Below, piece by piece: positions 1 through 7,631 of a stretch of 11,455 nucleotides of DNA; position 1 is the first letter of the stretch, and each line of letters begins with the position of its first letter. This DNA is from Candidatus Krumholzibacteriota bacterium (GTDB lineage: Bacteria > Krumholzibacteriota > Krumholzibacteriia > Krumholzibacteriales > Krumholzibacteriaceae). The notes below the pieces were generated by a model. That model did no database searches and was not told the DNA's origin. It saw nothing but the letters and a program-made list of their open reading frames with translations. The stretch is taken from contig JAUWMD010000057.1 of NCBI GenBank assembly GCA_030613345.1, positions 1 to 11,455 of the forward strand, given 5' to 3'. The position numbers were made by a program, and so were the translations under genes.

Positions 1-26
1 GCCATTTCCCACGGCAAGGAGGAGCA

Positions 27-1997
27 ATGGAACAGAACATGGGTACCGGTAAACTCCCGGCGAATGCGTACCAGGTCCTCGAACCGGGCGAGAAGTATAT
101 CCCATACGTTCCCACCGGGAAGACGATCCCCGAGATAACGACGCGCTCGGTGACGCTCGGCCTCTTGATGGCTGTTCTCTTCACCGCGGCCGCCGCGTAT
201 CTCGGCCTGAAGATAGGCCAGGTCTTCGAGGCCGCGATCCCTATCTCGATTCTCGCCGTCGGTTTCAGCGGGCTGTTCGCCAGACGCTCGACGATCCTCG
301 AGAACGTGATCATCCAGTCGATCGGCTCTGCGTCCGGAGTGGTCGTGGCCGGCATGATATTTACTCTGCCGGCGATCTTTATCCTTGATCTCGAGTTGAA
401 GTATTACCAGACGTTCATCGCCGCAATGCTCGGCGGATTCCTCGGTATCCTCTTCATCGTTCCGCTGAGGCGCTTCTTCGTCAAGGAGCAGCACGGTCAT
501 CTGCCGTTCCCCGAGGGAACGGCGATCACCGAGGTGCTCGTAACGGGCGAGGCGGGAGGAGAGCAGGCCAAGGTGCTGATCAAGGCCGCGATCATCGCCG
601 GGCTGTACGATTTCTGCATCGCCACTTTCGGGCTCTGGCGCGAGGTCATCTCGACCCGCGTCCTGCCCCCGCTCGCAGTGGTGGCGGACAAGGCCAAGCT
701 TGTGATAAAGATCAACGCCGGGGCGGCGGTACTGGGCCTCGGATATATCATCGGCCTGCGGTACGCGACGATCATTGCCGCGGGAAGTTTTCTCTCGTGG
801 CTTGTCTTCATCCCGGCGGTCCACTATTTCGGGCAGCACATCGGTGTGCCCGTGGCGCCAGGCGAGATCCCGATTGCCGACATGACCCCCGAGCTGATTT
901 TCACGAACTACGTCCGTCACATCGGTATCGGCGGCATAGCCGTTGCAGGTATCATAGGGATCATCAAGAACATCAAGATCATCGTCTCTTCGTTCAGCGT
1001 CGGTATAAAGCAGATGTTTGCCGGCAAGGGACACGCCGAGGAGCAGACGGAGCGTGTCGATACCGATATGCCGATGTCGTCGGTCGTGTTCCTGCTGACG
1101 GTCTCCCTGCTCACAGTGCTCCTCTTCTTCGGATTCGGCGTCGTCGACTCCTGGAAGATGGCACTCCTTTCGCTTGCCGTAGTGACCGTGATCAGCTTTC
1201 TCTTCACCACCGTTGCGGCCAGGGCGATCGCGATCGTCGGTGTTAATCCCGTTTCGGGAATGACCCTGATGACGCTGATACTTTCCAGCGTAATACTGGT
1301 GAAGGCGGGCCTGTCCGGGCCGTCTGGGATGATCGCAGCGCTGATCATCGGCGGGGTCGTATGTACGGCGCTCTCCACGGCGGGAGCGTTCATCAGCGAC
1401 CTCAAGGTCGGATACTGGCTCGGCTCGACACCTAAGAAACAGGAACAGTACAAGTTCCTCGGTATTCTCGTCGCCGCAGCGAGCGTTACCGGTGTTATCA
1501 TACTGCTCAACAAGGTATACGGTTTCACGGGCGAGGGATCCCTCGCCGCGCCCCAGGCGAACGCCATGGCCGCAGTCATCAAGACCCTTATGTCAGACGC
1601 CAGTGCGCCGTGGGGCCTCTATATCGCCGGCGGATTCATGGCCATCATCCTAGAGTTTCTCAAGATATCGCCACTGGCATTCGCGCTCGGCATGTATCTG
1701 CCGATACAGCTCAACACGCCGATTCTTGTCGGGGGGATCGTATCCCACTTCGTCATCAAGAGCAGCAGCGATCCCGAAGTGAGCACGAGGCGCAAGGAGC
1801 GCGGCACGCTCATCGCCTCCGGATTTATCGCCGGCGGCGCGTTGATGGGCGTAATGAGCGCGCTTATCGCACTTCCCGGCTGGGACAAGGCGATCCACAC
1901 GGGCTTGGGAGAGACCGGGTTCGGAGAGATGCTCAGCGTGATCCTCTTCACTGGTCTCTGCCTGTACGTCTACTGGGATTCCAAGAGGGCCGCGTAG
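27..1997 (+). CDS. OPT family oligopeptide transporter (prokaryotic type)
   Basis: Polytopic inner-membrane protein of 656 residues, the usual size for prokaryotic OPT-family transporters, which are thought to import small peptides or metal chelates by cation symport. Visible signs are a conserved N-terminal block around residues 31-62 (TGKTIPEIT followed by a long hydrophobic helix), the HLPFPEGTA motif at about 158-166, many hydrophobic helices spread to the C-terminus, and a charged block at 579-593 beginning SSSDPEVS. The ATG at 27 is preceded by a strong AGGAGG at 17-22, four bases away; an in-frame ATG at 39 is less likely. The promoter lies outside the window. The substrate cannot be read from the sequence. 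Family assignment is firm; the peptide substrate is inferred from the family name only. Confidence 0.93.
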   Translation: MEQNMGTGKLPANAYQVLEPGEKYIPYVPTGKTIPEITTRSVTLGLLMAVLFTAAAAYLGLKIGQVFEAAIPISILAVGFSGLFARRSTILENVIIQSIGSASGVVVAGMIFTLPAIFILDLELKYYQTFIAAMLGGFLGILFIVPLRRFFVKEQHGHLPFPEGTAITEVLVTGEAGGEQAKVLIKAAIIAGLYDFCIATFGLWREVISTRVLPPLAVVADKAKLVIKINAGAAVLGLGYIIGLRYATIIAAGSFLSWLVFIPAVHYFGQHIGVPVAPGEIPIADMTPELIFTNYVRHIGIGGIAVAGIIGIIKNIKIIVSSFSVGIKQMFAGKGHAEEQTERVDTDMPMSSVVFLLTVSLLTVLLFFGFGVVDSWKMALLSLAVVTVISFLFTTVAARAIAIVGVNPVSGMTLMTLILSSVILVKAGLSGPSGMIAALIIGGVVCTALSTAGAFISDLKVGYWLGSTPKKQEQYKFLGILVAAASVTGVIILLNKVYGFTGEGSLAAPQANAMAAVIKTLMSDASAPWGLYIAGGFMAIILEFLKISPLAFALGMYLPIQLNTPILVGGIVSHFVIKSSSDPEVSTRRKERGTLIASGFIAGGALMGVMSALIALPGWDKAIHTGLGETGFGEMLSVILFTGLCLYVYWDSKRAA

Positions 1998-2034
1998 GAC
2001 CGGGAGGCCGGGCCGGCCGGTCCTGAGCATCAGG
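1997..2034 (+). other. Inverted repeats after the transporter gene
   Basis: Two adjoining hairpins follow the stop codon. The first pairs GGACCGG (1997-2003) with CCGGTCC (2017-2023) across a 13-base GC-rich loop. The second, partly overlapping, is CCTGA-GCA-TCAGG (2022-2034). No T-run follows, so this is not a canonical intrinsic terminator. It may stabilise the 3' end of the transporter mRNA or be a binding site. A TATAAG at 2042-2047 resembles a -10 box but has no convincing -35 partner. Confidence 0.4.
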
Positions 2035-2067
2035 CGGACCTTATAAGATACCAAGAGGGATGTGACC

Positions 2068-2889
2068 GTGGCCGGACCTCTTGCCAGGATGATATATGCC
2101 ATCGACCGTATTCTTCCCGGACCCAGGGTCGGCGGCAGGGATTCGCACGAGGCCTACGCCGAGTGGGAATACGGCATCGGGAAATCCCTTCTGGACGAAT
2201 ATTCGGACTGGTTCGGTTCCCTCGAGGGAAAAAGGGTGCTCGACATCGGGTGCGGCCTCGGCGGAAAATCTGTCGCCTATGCCGAGGAGGGTGCGGCGGT
2301 CACGGGCGTCGATCTCGATCCGGTGCACGCCGCCGGAGCTCTCGAGTACGCGAGAAAGAGGGGAAGTCCGATAGACGTCGTGACGGGCGACGCGGCTGTT
2401 CTTCCCTTTCGTGAAGGCTCCTTCGACATCGTCATCGCGAACGACTCGATGGAGCATTTCGCCAGGCCCGCCCTGGCGCTGGGGGAATTCGCCAGGGTGA
2501 CTCGCGCAGGGGGCCTCGTCTTTCTCTTCTTCACCCCGTGGGGCTCTCCGCTGGCATCACACCTCTACGACCACATCCATACTCCGTGGTGCCATCTGCT
2601 CTACAGCGAGAATATACTCGAGCAGCTTCTCGAGCTTTCGCTGCAGCGGCGCGGGGACCGGGATCCGCCGGAAGATGCGGCGAGGATGATCGAAGACTAC
2701 CGCAGTTCGAACAACAGGATCGACGTGGCCGGCTACCGCCGGATCCTCGATGGGGTCGCATCGCTCGATACTCTCTTCGAGGAGCTCAGGCCGCCGCGAT
2801 TCGGATTTCTCGGACCCCTGACGGCAATTCCCCGGCTCGGGGAACTCTTTACCGGAACAGTGACGGCGGTCCTGCGTAAAAAGGGATGA
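2068..2889 (+). CDS. Class I SAM-dependent methyltransferase
   Basis: Probable cytoplasmic methyltransferase of about 273 residues, substrate unknown. Numbering from the GTG at 2062, motif I is VLDIGCGLGG at residues 59-68, the acidic residues ending strand beta-2 are D84 and D86 (VDLDP), a GDAAVLPF motif lies at 109-116, and SFDIVIANDSMEHF at 120-133 matches the motif IV region of Methyltransf_11-type enzymes. After the Rossmann core a C-terminal extension contains a DHIHTPWCHLLYSE stretch and ends in a basic tail. The start is uncertain: GTG at 2062 is only one base from the AAGAGGGA at 2053-2060, GTG at 2068 has better spacing and is used here, and ATG at 2089 is also possible. It lies 70 bases behind the transporter and may be co-transcribed. 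The fold is clear; the substrate (lipid, glycan or small molecule) is open. Confidence 0.88.
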   Translation: MAGPLARMIYAIDRILPGPRVGGRDSHEAYAEWEYGIGKSLLDEYSDWFGSLEGKRVLDIGCGLGGKSVAYAEEGAAVTGVDLDPVHAAGALEYARKRGSPIDVVTGDAAVLPFREGSFDIVIANDSMEHFARPALALGEFARVTRAGGLVFLFFTPWGSPLASHLYDHIHTPWCHLLYSENILEQLLELSLQRRGDRDPPEDAARMIEDYRSSNNRIDVAGYRRILDGVASLDTLFEELRPPRFGFLGPLTAIPRLGELFTGTVTAVLRKKG

Positions 2890-2957
2890 TCTCCGGGCCG
2901 GTGAGACGGAGCTTTCGTACCGGCTGGCATATAGCGCCCCCGACAGGGCGGCATCCG

Positions 2958-3030
2958 GCCCCTGCGGGGCATTCCGTCTTGACGGGGCATACATGCTGAT
3001 GTAACTTCCACAGGCGTCCCGCGCTGCGGG
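2958..3030 (+). other. GC-rich hairpins in the 2890-3045 gap
   Basis: Two compact hairpins are visible: GCCCC-TGC-GGGGC at 2958-2970 and CCCGC-GCT-GCGGG at 3018-3030. Neither has a T-run. The second lies 15 bases before the lipoprotein start and could affect translation. Between them is an inverted repeat, TACAT-GCTG-ATGTA, at 2990-3003. Confidence 0.4.
2979..3007 (+). promoter_or_regulatory. Possible promoter of the lipoprotein/barrel group
   Basis: TTGACG at 2979-2984 would be the -35 box and TAACTT at 3002-3007 the -10 box, with a 17-base spacer. The -35 matches consensus at five of six bases; the -10 is poor at three of six. The spacer carries the TACAT/ATGTA inverted repeat, a possible operator. 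The call rests on spacing and the -35 box alone. Confidence 0.3.
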
Positions 3031-3045
3031 GACGAAACGAAAATC

Positions 3046-4254
3046 ATGATGAAACGAATATATTTTGCATACGCTCTGATTGCAGCAATCGCTGTTCTGG
3101 CTCTGTCGGCTGGCTGCGGGACCGACGCCGAGGGGCCGGTCACGAGGCCTTTCCATGAATCGGGCTGGTACAGCCCCCAGGCGGGCGATACGGAGAGGTA
3201 CATCGATACGCTCCGCAACGTCTCGATGATCGAGATCCCTTACGGAATCGGACACAGCTCGATCCTCAAGCTCGGCGAGATCAAGGGCGTCCGCTACACT
3301 ACCCTGCTGATGCAGTTCAGGTACGACTCCCTAGCAAACTACGAGGGGATGACGGTCGATTCTGTAATCCTCGACCTGCCGGTGATCACCGTCCAGGACA
3401 CCCTCTTTCATCTTGGGGTGACCTTCAACGAGCTGCTCGAGGGTTTCTCCGAGGACGACACGATAACGTCGCCGCCGGCGTACGACCCCGATCCTATACA
3501 GGGAGCGAACGAAGAGACAGTCAGGGATATCAGCTTCGAGAGGACCGAGTTCAGCATCAACAAGACGATCGTCCAGGAGTGGGTGGACGGGACCGCGGAC
3601 CCGTGGCCGCACGGAATATCGATCAACTGGGCCTACGTGCCCGATACCCTCGGCCTCATCGAGATGTACGCGCAGGATTACGGCACCAACCCGCCGTTCC
3701 TCAATGTGCTCTTCGACGGCGGCACCGAGGTGATACTGCCGGTCGTCTCGGACTACGCGATTACGGAGGACCGCATCACGGACCTCGCCGCTGCGGGAGG
3801 GACTGCGCGCAGGATTTACTTTGAATTCGATCTCGACGGGGTGCCCGAGCTGGCCGCGCTGAATTACTCAGCGCTTGTCTTCCACACGGACGGCTCGTCG
3901 GGACTCGGTGCGACCTACGGCGAGATGCTTGTCGGGACCTCGACCGATTTTCCGTACTACCTCTATACGCCCGACTCATCTGATCCGGACGATCCCGGTA
4001 TGCTCGAGGGCACCGGTGTCTCGAGGAGCCTGATCCCGGTCACGATAGACGCGAAAATCAAGATCCCGCTGGGACAGTACATGATCGATGTACTGAACGG
4101 ATCGCGCGTGAACACAGTCCTCGTCCTGCAGTCCGACTTCGAGGCCACGAGGGTGCAGATACTTGCGATATTCGATACCGCCGCCGGTGATTCCATCAGG
4201 CCGTATATCGAGATCATCTACACGATGCCGACCGATTTCCAGGGGAAGCGATGA
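3046..4254 (+). CDS. Lipoprotein with duplicated beta-sandwich-like domain, function unknown
   Basis: Predicted lipoprotein of 402 residues. The N-terminus is KR, a hydrophobic stretch, then LSAGC with Cys24 as probable lipidated residue; the -3 position is Ser, so the lipobox is slightly off consensus. The mature part appears to be two copies of one domain. LLMQF (87-91) aligns with RIYFEF (256-261), VQEWVDG (176-182) with MIDVLNG (346-352), and PPFLNVLF (216-223) with RPYIEIIY (385-392), all about 170 residues apart. The pattern of a strand-rich start, a 'WVDG' helix and a final PYIEI strand recalls DNRLRE/CBM96-like beta-sandwiches found in secreted proteins; that resemblance is from memory and moderate. 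ATG 3046 and 3049 are both possible, with only a distant GGGGA at 3028-3032. It overlaps the downstream barrel gene by four bases, so the two are probably translated together. Confidence 0.82.
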   Translation: MMKRIYFAYALIAAIAVLALSAGCGTDAEGPVTRPFHESGWYSPQAGDTERYIDTLRNVSMIEIPYGIGHSSILKLGEIKGVRYTTLLMQFRYDSLANYEGMTVDSVILDLPVITVQDTLFHLGVTFNELLEGFSEDDTITSPPAYDPDPIQGANEETVRDISFERTEFSINKTIVQEWVDGTADPWPHGISINWAYVPDTLGLIEMYAQDYGTNPPFLNVLFDGGTEVILPVVSDYAITEDRITDLAAAGGTARRIYFEFDLDGVPELAALNYSALVFHTDGSSGLGATYGEMLVGTSTDFPYYLYTPDSSDPDDPGMLEGTGVSRSLIPVTIDAKIKIPLGQYMIDVLNGSRVNTVLVLQSDFEATRVQILAIFDTAAGDSIRPYIEIIYTMPTDFQGKR

Positions 4255-5450
4255 GAACCGCCGCCGCAGCCTCCATCCTCATTCTGCTTCTTTCCTTCGG
4301 AGCGAAGGCGCAGTCGATCTACGGGATGAACTATATCGGCGAGGCGGTCCACATGGGCAGCTCGAGGCACCAGGCCCTCGGCTACTCGGCCGTCGCCGTC
4401 CAGGATACGATCAACTCGGTGACGCCAAACCCCGCCTCGACTGCCGACCTGCCCATGGGCACCCTGACCTTTCAGCAGGTGCTCAGCGCGAGCAGGGTCT
4501 ACTTCCTCGACTTCAGCTCGAAACAGACGCGCTACCAGGTCCCCACCTTCACCGTCTCCTTTCCGATAAGGAAGGGGCTCGTCATGACAACGGGATACAG
4601 GACGAGATACATGGGAAGGGCGGATTTCGTCTACCAGAGGGATATCGAGGGAGCGCCGGTCGCATACGAGAACTACAAGCTCGACAGCTCGCTCTACATA
4701 CTTCCCGTCATAGTAGCGTGGAGGCCGTTTGATGCTCTCCGGGTCGCCGGCGAGGCTCAGTTCAACTTCGGCTCGATCATCGACAAGGTCAATGTCTGGT
4801 TCGATGACCTGAACTACAGGAACGTCGACTCGCAGAGGCGGAGGAACTTCTCCGGCCTCTCCTGGGGAGCGTCCCTGCTCTGGGAGGCCCACCCCCGCCT
4901 GTGGCTGGGGTGCAATATAGACGGTGCGGTGAATTACCGGGTAGACGAGGTCGTGGAGAATACTACCTCCGTCCTCGATACCTCGACGACGTTCGACTAT
5001 ACCCTGCCCCTGGCCTTGGACGTGGGATTCGCAGCGAACGCCTTTGGCCGGTGGTGGCTCTCCTCGTCGTACTGGATGAGGGCGGCCGCAGATCCGGCCG
5101 GTTTCCCGCAGCTCGAGGGAAGTGTGGGGGATGAGACGCATATAGGCGTCGGCATCGAGCGCAGGGCGAGCAATGAGGGGCATATCCTCAACCGGATCCC
5201 GATCCGGCTGGGGTTCTATACCGACAAGTGGCACCTCCAGTTTCCGCCGGGACAGGAAGTCAACTCGATGTTTTTAACCTTCGGATCAGCGATACCGCTG
5301 GGCAAGAGCCCCGGGGCAATCGACTACACCTTGGAATTCGGACGGATCGGCTCCAAGGCGGAGAACTTTGTCGAAGAGAACGTCTTCCGGCTCGGACTGA
5401 GCTTCAGCGTAGCCGAACCCTGGTCAAAACGGAGTACCAAGAGGCACTGA
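4251..5450 (+). CDS. Outer-membrane beta-barrel protein, function unknown
   Basis: Secreted protein of 399 residues with a signal peptide at 1-20 (hydrophobic core, then AKA before Gln21). The early GMNYIGEAVHMGSS stretch and the VTPNPAS motif near residues 59-65 resemble the plug and first-strand region of FadL/OmpP1-like and PorV-like barrels. The rest alternates hydrophobic and polar residues with many aromatics (for example WLSSSYW and YTLEFG), as expected for transmembrane beta-strands, and a strand-like FRLGLSFSV lies close to the C-terminus but is followed by a basic tail. The ATG at 4251 overlaps the lipoprotein's TGA, and AGGGGAAG at 4241-4248 gives a good ribosome-binding site. The tight coupling suggests the barrel and lipoprotein act together at the outer membrane. 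Barrel class and cargo are not identified. Confidence 0.75.
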   Translation: MRTAAAASILILLLSFGAKAQSIYGMNYIGEAVHMGSSRHQALGYSAVAVQDTINSVTPNPASTADLPMGTLTFQQVLSASRVYFLDFSSKQTRYQVPTFTVSFPIRKGLVMTTGYRTRYMGRADFVYQRDIEGAPVAYENYKLDSSLYILPVIVAWRPFDALRVAGEAQFNFGSIIDKVNVWFDDLNYRNVDSQRRRNFSGLSWGASLLWEAHPRLWLGCNIDGAVNYRVDEVVENTTSVLDTSTTFDYTLPLALDVGFAANAFGRWWLSSSYWMRAAADPAGFPQLEGSVGDETHIGVGIERRASNEGHILNRIPIRLGFYTDKWHLQFPPGQEVNSMFLTFGSAIPLGKSPGAIDYTLEFGRIGSKAENFVEENVFRLGLSFSVAEPWSKRSTKRH

Positions 5451-5477
5451 CCGGGCCGGTGACATGCACTCCGTACA

Positions 5478-5491
5478 CCTTCTCCGGAAGG
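5478..5491 (+). other. Short hairpin after the barrel gene
   Basis: CCTTC-TCCG-GAAGG at 5478-5491, followed by ATTTCTCTAT. The stem is only five pairs and the T-rich tail is broken, so at most a weak terminator. The 90-base gap also has a CCGC-ACT-GCGG dyad just before the TPR gene's ribosome-binding site. Confidence 0.25.
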
Positions 5492-5540
5492 ATTTCTCTA
5501 TGGAAGACCGCACTGCGGAAGGTCACGGAAGGTGAACGGG

Positions 5541-6263
5541 ATGAGATTGGCAGTATTCATGATATCAGTCCTTACGACGGCGGTGATCCTCATCCCGTCA
5601 GTTCCGTCCGCCGGGCAATCTTCCCAGAAGACCGCTCGATCGCCGGAGCAGACCACGCAGCAGGCCGCCGGCGAGATGGTCCTCTCGAGGCAGCTGGAGG
5701 GTCTCGGGCCAGGGCCGAGGCTGGCCTATCTGCGCCACCTGCTGGCGCAGGGGAGGGCGGATGCCGACGTGATGTTCCAGACGGCCGTAGTATACCACGA
5801 GCTCGGCCGGACCGATTCCGCTCTGTACTACTACGACAGGGCGATCGCGATCGATCCGGGCAATTTCAAGTCCCATGTCAACAAGGGCGTTCTCTACGAC
5901 GATGAGGGCGATTACGCCGGTGCGATCAAGAGTTTCGCGACGGCCGTCACGCTCAATCCGGAAGACGTCCTGGCCCATTCTCATCTCGCGTTTCTCCTTC
6001 ATCAGAAGGGGGACTACAGGGTGGCATGGAACCATCTGCATGCGGCCCTCGAGATCGATCCCGGCCATTCCCAGCCGCACTTTTACCTCGCTATCTTCTT
6101 CTGGGAAGCGAGAATATACAGGGAGGCGATGAGGGAATGGGAGATGGTCATGGATCTCGAACCGGACGGATTTCTCGCCGTGAAGGCCCGCGACAACATA
6201 GTAATGCTCCAGAAGGCCCTTGAATCGCCCTCTCCGGAGGGCGGATGGCAACCCGGACGGTGA
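5541..6263 (+). CDS. Secreted TPR-repeat protein
   Basis: Exported protein of 240 residues with four tandem tetratricopeptide repeats, a protein-protein interaction scaffold. A signal peptide covers about residues 1-24 (ending PSA), followed by a Gln/Ser-rich linker to about 44. The repeats are contiguous 34-residue units at 75-108, 109-142, 143-176 and 177-210, with typical helix B/turn sequences such as AIAIDPGN, AVTLNPED and ALEIDPGH. The ATG at 5541 is chosen over GTG 5532 because GGAAGGTGA at 5527-5535 stands five bases before it and overlaps the alternative start. A 7-bp hairpin with a TCCG loop (6226-6243) lies within the last codons but lacks a T-run. The gene probably belongs to the lipoprotein/barrel group; its partner may be one of those proteins. 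No enzymatic motif is seen. Confidence 0.85.
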   Translation: MRLAVFMISVLTTAVILIPSVPSAGQSSQKTARSPEQTTQQAAGEMVLSRQLEGLGPGPRLAYLRHLLAQGRADADVMFQTAVVYHELGRTDSALYYYDRAIAIDPGNFKSHVNKGVLYDDEGDYAGAIKSFATAVTLNPEDVLAHSHLAFLLHQKGDYRVAWNHLHAALEIDPGHSQPHFYLAIFFWEARIYREAMREWEMVMDLEPDGFLAVKARDNIVMLQKALESPSPEGGWQPGR

Positions 6264-6276
6264 TTCAATCTTCATC

Positions 6277-6305
6277 TTGACAGTTCAGGCGGCTTTTTCT
6301 AGATT
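6277..6305 (+). promoter_or_regulatory. Sigma-70-type promoter of the TPR lipoprotein gene
   Basis: A perfect TTGACA at 6277-6282, a 17-base spacer and TAGATT at 6300-6305 (four of six matches). Transcription would start near 6312, giving a leader of about 60 bases before the GTG at 6372. The strength of the -35 box and exact spacing make this a good call and separate the next gene from the envelope group upstream. Confidence 0.7.
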
Positions 6306-6371
6306 AAAGACGGGTAAGGGATTATTTAAAGGAACTCCGATACTGACCGATCTACAGGAAAGGAAGGGTTC

Positions 6372-7538
6372 GTGAAAAGACTATTGACCATGATGGCCGT
6401 CCTGGCGATGGCAGCAATGGCGGGATGCTCGTCCGGCGGCGGCGGAAGCGCTGTCGAGACCGACGCGGCGGCAAACATATCCAGATCGGCGACCGATTCG
6501 CAGGGATTCGAGCGTAGCCTCGGCCCCGCTGAGATAGCCTACCAGTCGGCAAAGCAGTTCATGTCGGCGGGCAACTATACAGAGGCGATTTCGAACCTCG
6601 AAAAAGCAGTCTCGATCAAGCCGAGCTACCTCGAGGCCTGGTCCGACCTGGGCAGGGCATACACCGACAGGAAGGATTATGAGAAGGGCATCGCCGCATA
6701 TCAGAAGGCCCTCGAGCTGGAGCCCGGTAACGAGGCGCTCATAGCATCGATAGGGTACAACTACCTCAACCTCGATGATTTCGACAGCGCCGAGACCTAC
6801 TACCTGATGCTGGTCGAGGAGGACACGCTCAACTACAACGGCAACGTCAACCTCGCGTTCATCGCGCAGAGGCGCGAAGATACCCGTGGAGCGATAACCT
6901 ATTACGAGCGCGCGCTGCAGTCAAATCCCAAGGACGCGACAACGTTGGGAACGCTCGCTTCCCTCTACGACAAGCTCGGCGACAAGGAGAAAAAGTACGA
7001 GTATCTCAATATGGCGATAGAGGCCGCTCCGGAGATCCACCAGTTCAAGAAGCAGCTGGCAAGGGCGTACTTCGGCGAAAAGGATTACGAGAACGCCATT
7101 CCTGTCTACGAGGCGCTTGTGATGGAGTTTCCCGACGACTCCAACTATCACCAGAGGCTCGGATTCGCGCTGTCGCAGACCGACAGGAAGGCCGAGGCAC
7201 CGGCAGAGCTGGAGAAGGCGATAGAGCTCAGTGGCGGCGATCAGTTCACCTACGCTATCCTCGCCAAGATCTACAACGAGAACAAGATGTACCAGAAGGC
7301 GGCGGCTGCGTCGAAGGCCGGTCTCGCCCTCAACGGCGACGAGGTCGCGTTCCTCAACTACCAGTGGGGCGAGGCGCTGTCGAAGCTCAACGACTACGAA
7401 GGCGCGATCGTGAAGTTCGAGAAGGTCGCCGGTATGGGCGATGATCTCTGGTCCGGACCCGCGGCCAAGCAGGTCGAACGCCAGCAGAAGCTCATCAAGA
7501 TCCGGGAGGCCAAGAAGGAGCAGGAACAGTACGAATAG
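6372..7538 (+). CDS. TPR-repeat lipoprotein
   Basis: Predicted lipoprotein of 388 residues. Lys-Arg and a hydrophobic stretch lead to MAGC, with Cys19 as the probable lipidated residue, followed by a Gly/Ser linker. From about residue 54 to 372 the protein is a run of roughly nine TPR units with the usual signatures (AISNLEKAVSIKPSY, GIAAYQKALELEPGN, AITYYERALQSNPKD and others). It ends in a Lys/Glu-rich charged helix. The GTG start is supported by AGGAAAGGAAGG at 6356-6367. It has its own promoter (6277-6305) and terminator (7577-7611), so it is probably a monocistronic unit, perhaps highly expressed. Envelope TPR lipoproteins often help assemble or stabilise outer-membrane complexes, but the partner here is unknown. 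Confidence 0.88.
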   Translation: MKRLLTMMAVLAMAAMAGCSSGGGGSAVETDAAANISRSATDSQGFERSLGPAEIAYQSAKQFMSAGNYTEAISNLEKAVSIKPSYLEAWSDLGRAYTDRKDYEKGIAAYQKALELEPGNEALIASIGYNYLNLDDFDSAETYYLMLVEEDTLNYNGNVNLAFIAQRREDTRGAITYYERALQSNPKDATTLGTLASLYDKLGDKEKKYEYLNMAIEAAPEIHQFKKQLARAYFGEKDYENAIPVYEALVMEFPDDSNYHQRLGFALSQTDRKAEAPAELEKAIELSGGDQFTYAILAKIYNENKMYQKAAAASKAGLALNGDEVAFLNYQWGEALSKLNDYEGAIVKFEKVAGMGDDLWSGPAAKQVERQQKLIKIREAKKEQEQYE

Positions 7539-7576
7539 ATCCAATCCTGACCCTGATATGACCTTTGCTCATTCCG

Positions 7577-7611
7577 GAGCCTCCCCAACGAGTGGGGAGG
7601 CTCTGTCTTTT
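7577..7611 (+). terminator. Strong intrinsic terminator
   Basis: A perfect 10-bp stem, GAGCCTCCCC (7577-7586) with GGGGAGGCTC (7594-7603), a 7-base loop and the tail TGTCTTTT (7604-7611). It ends the TPR lipoprotein transcript 39 bases after its stop and lies just upstream of the next gene's ribosome-binding site. Confidence 0.9.
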
Positions 7612-7631
7612 AATAGACGGAGGTGAGATCG

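Noticed and set aside
917..1582. 221-residue open frame on the minus strand within the transporter gene
   Set aside because: It lies wholly inside a well-recognised OPT transporter reading frame and shows no family signature.
4218..5234. 338-residue open frame on the minus strand opposite the barrel gene
   Set aside because: The + strand frame has a signal peptide, ribosome-binding site and ATGA coupling; the minus frame has none of these.
6226..6243. Perfect 7-bp hairpin with a TCCG loop near the end of the secreted TPR gene, considered as a terminator
   Set aside because: It is inside the coding sequence and no T-run follows; the next T-rich stretch is part of the downstream promoter.
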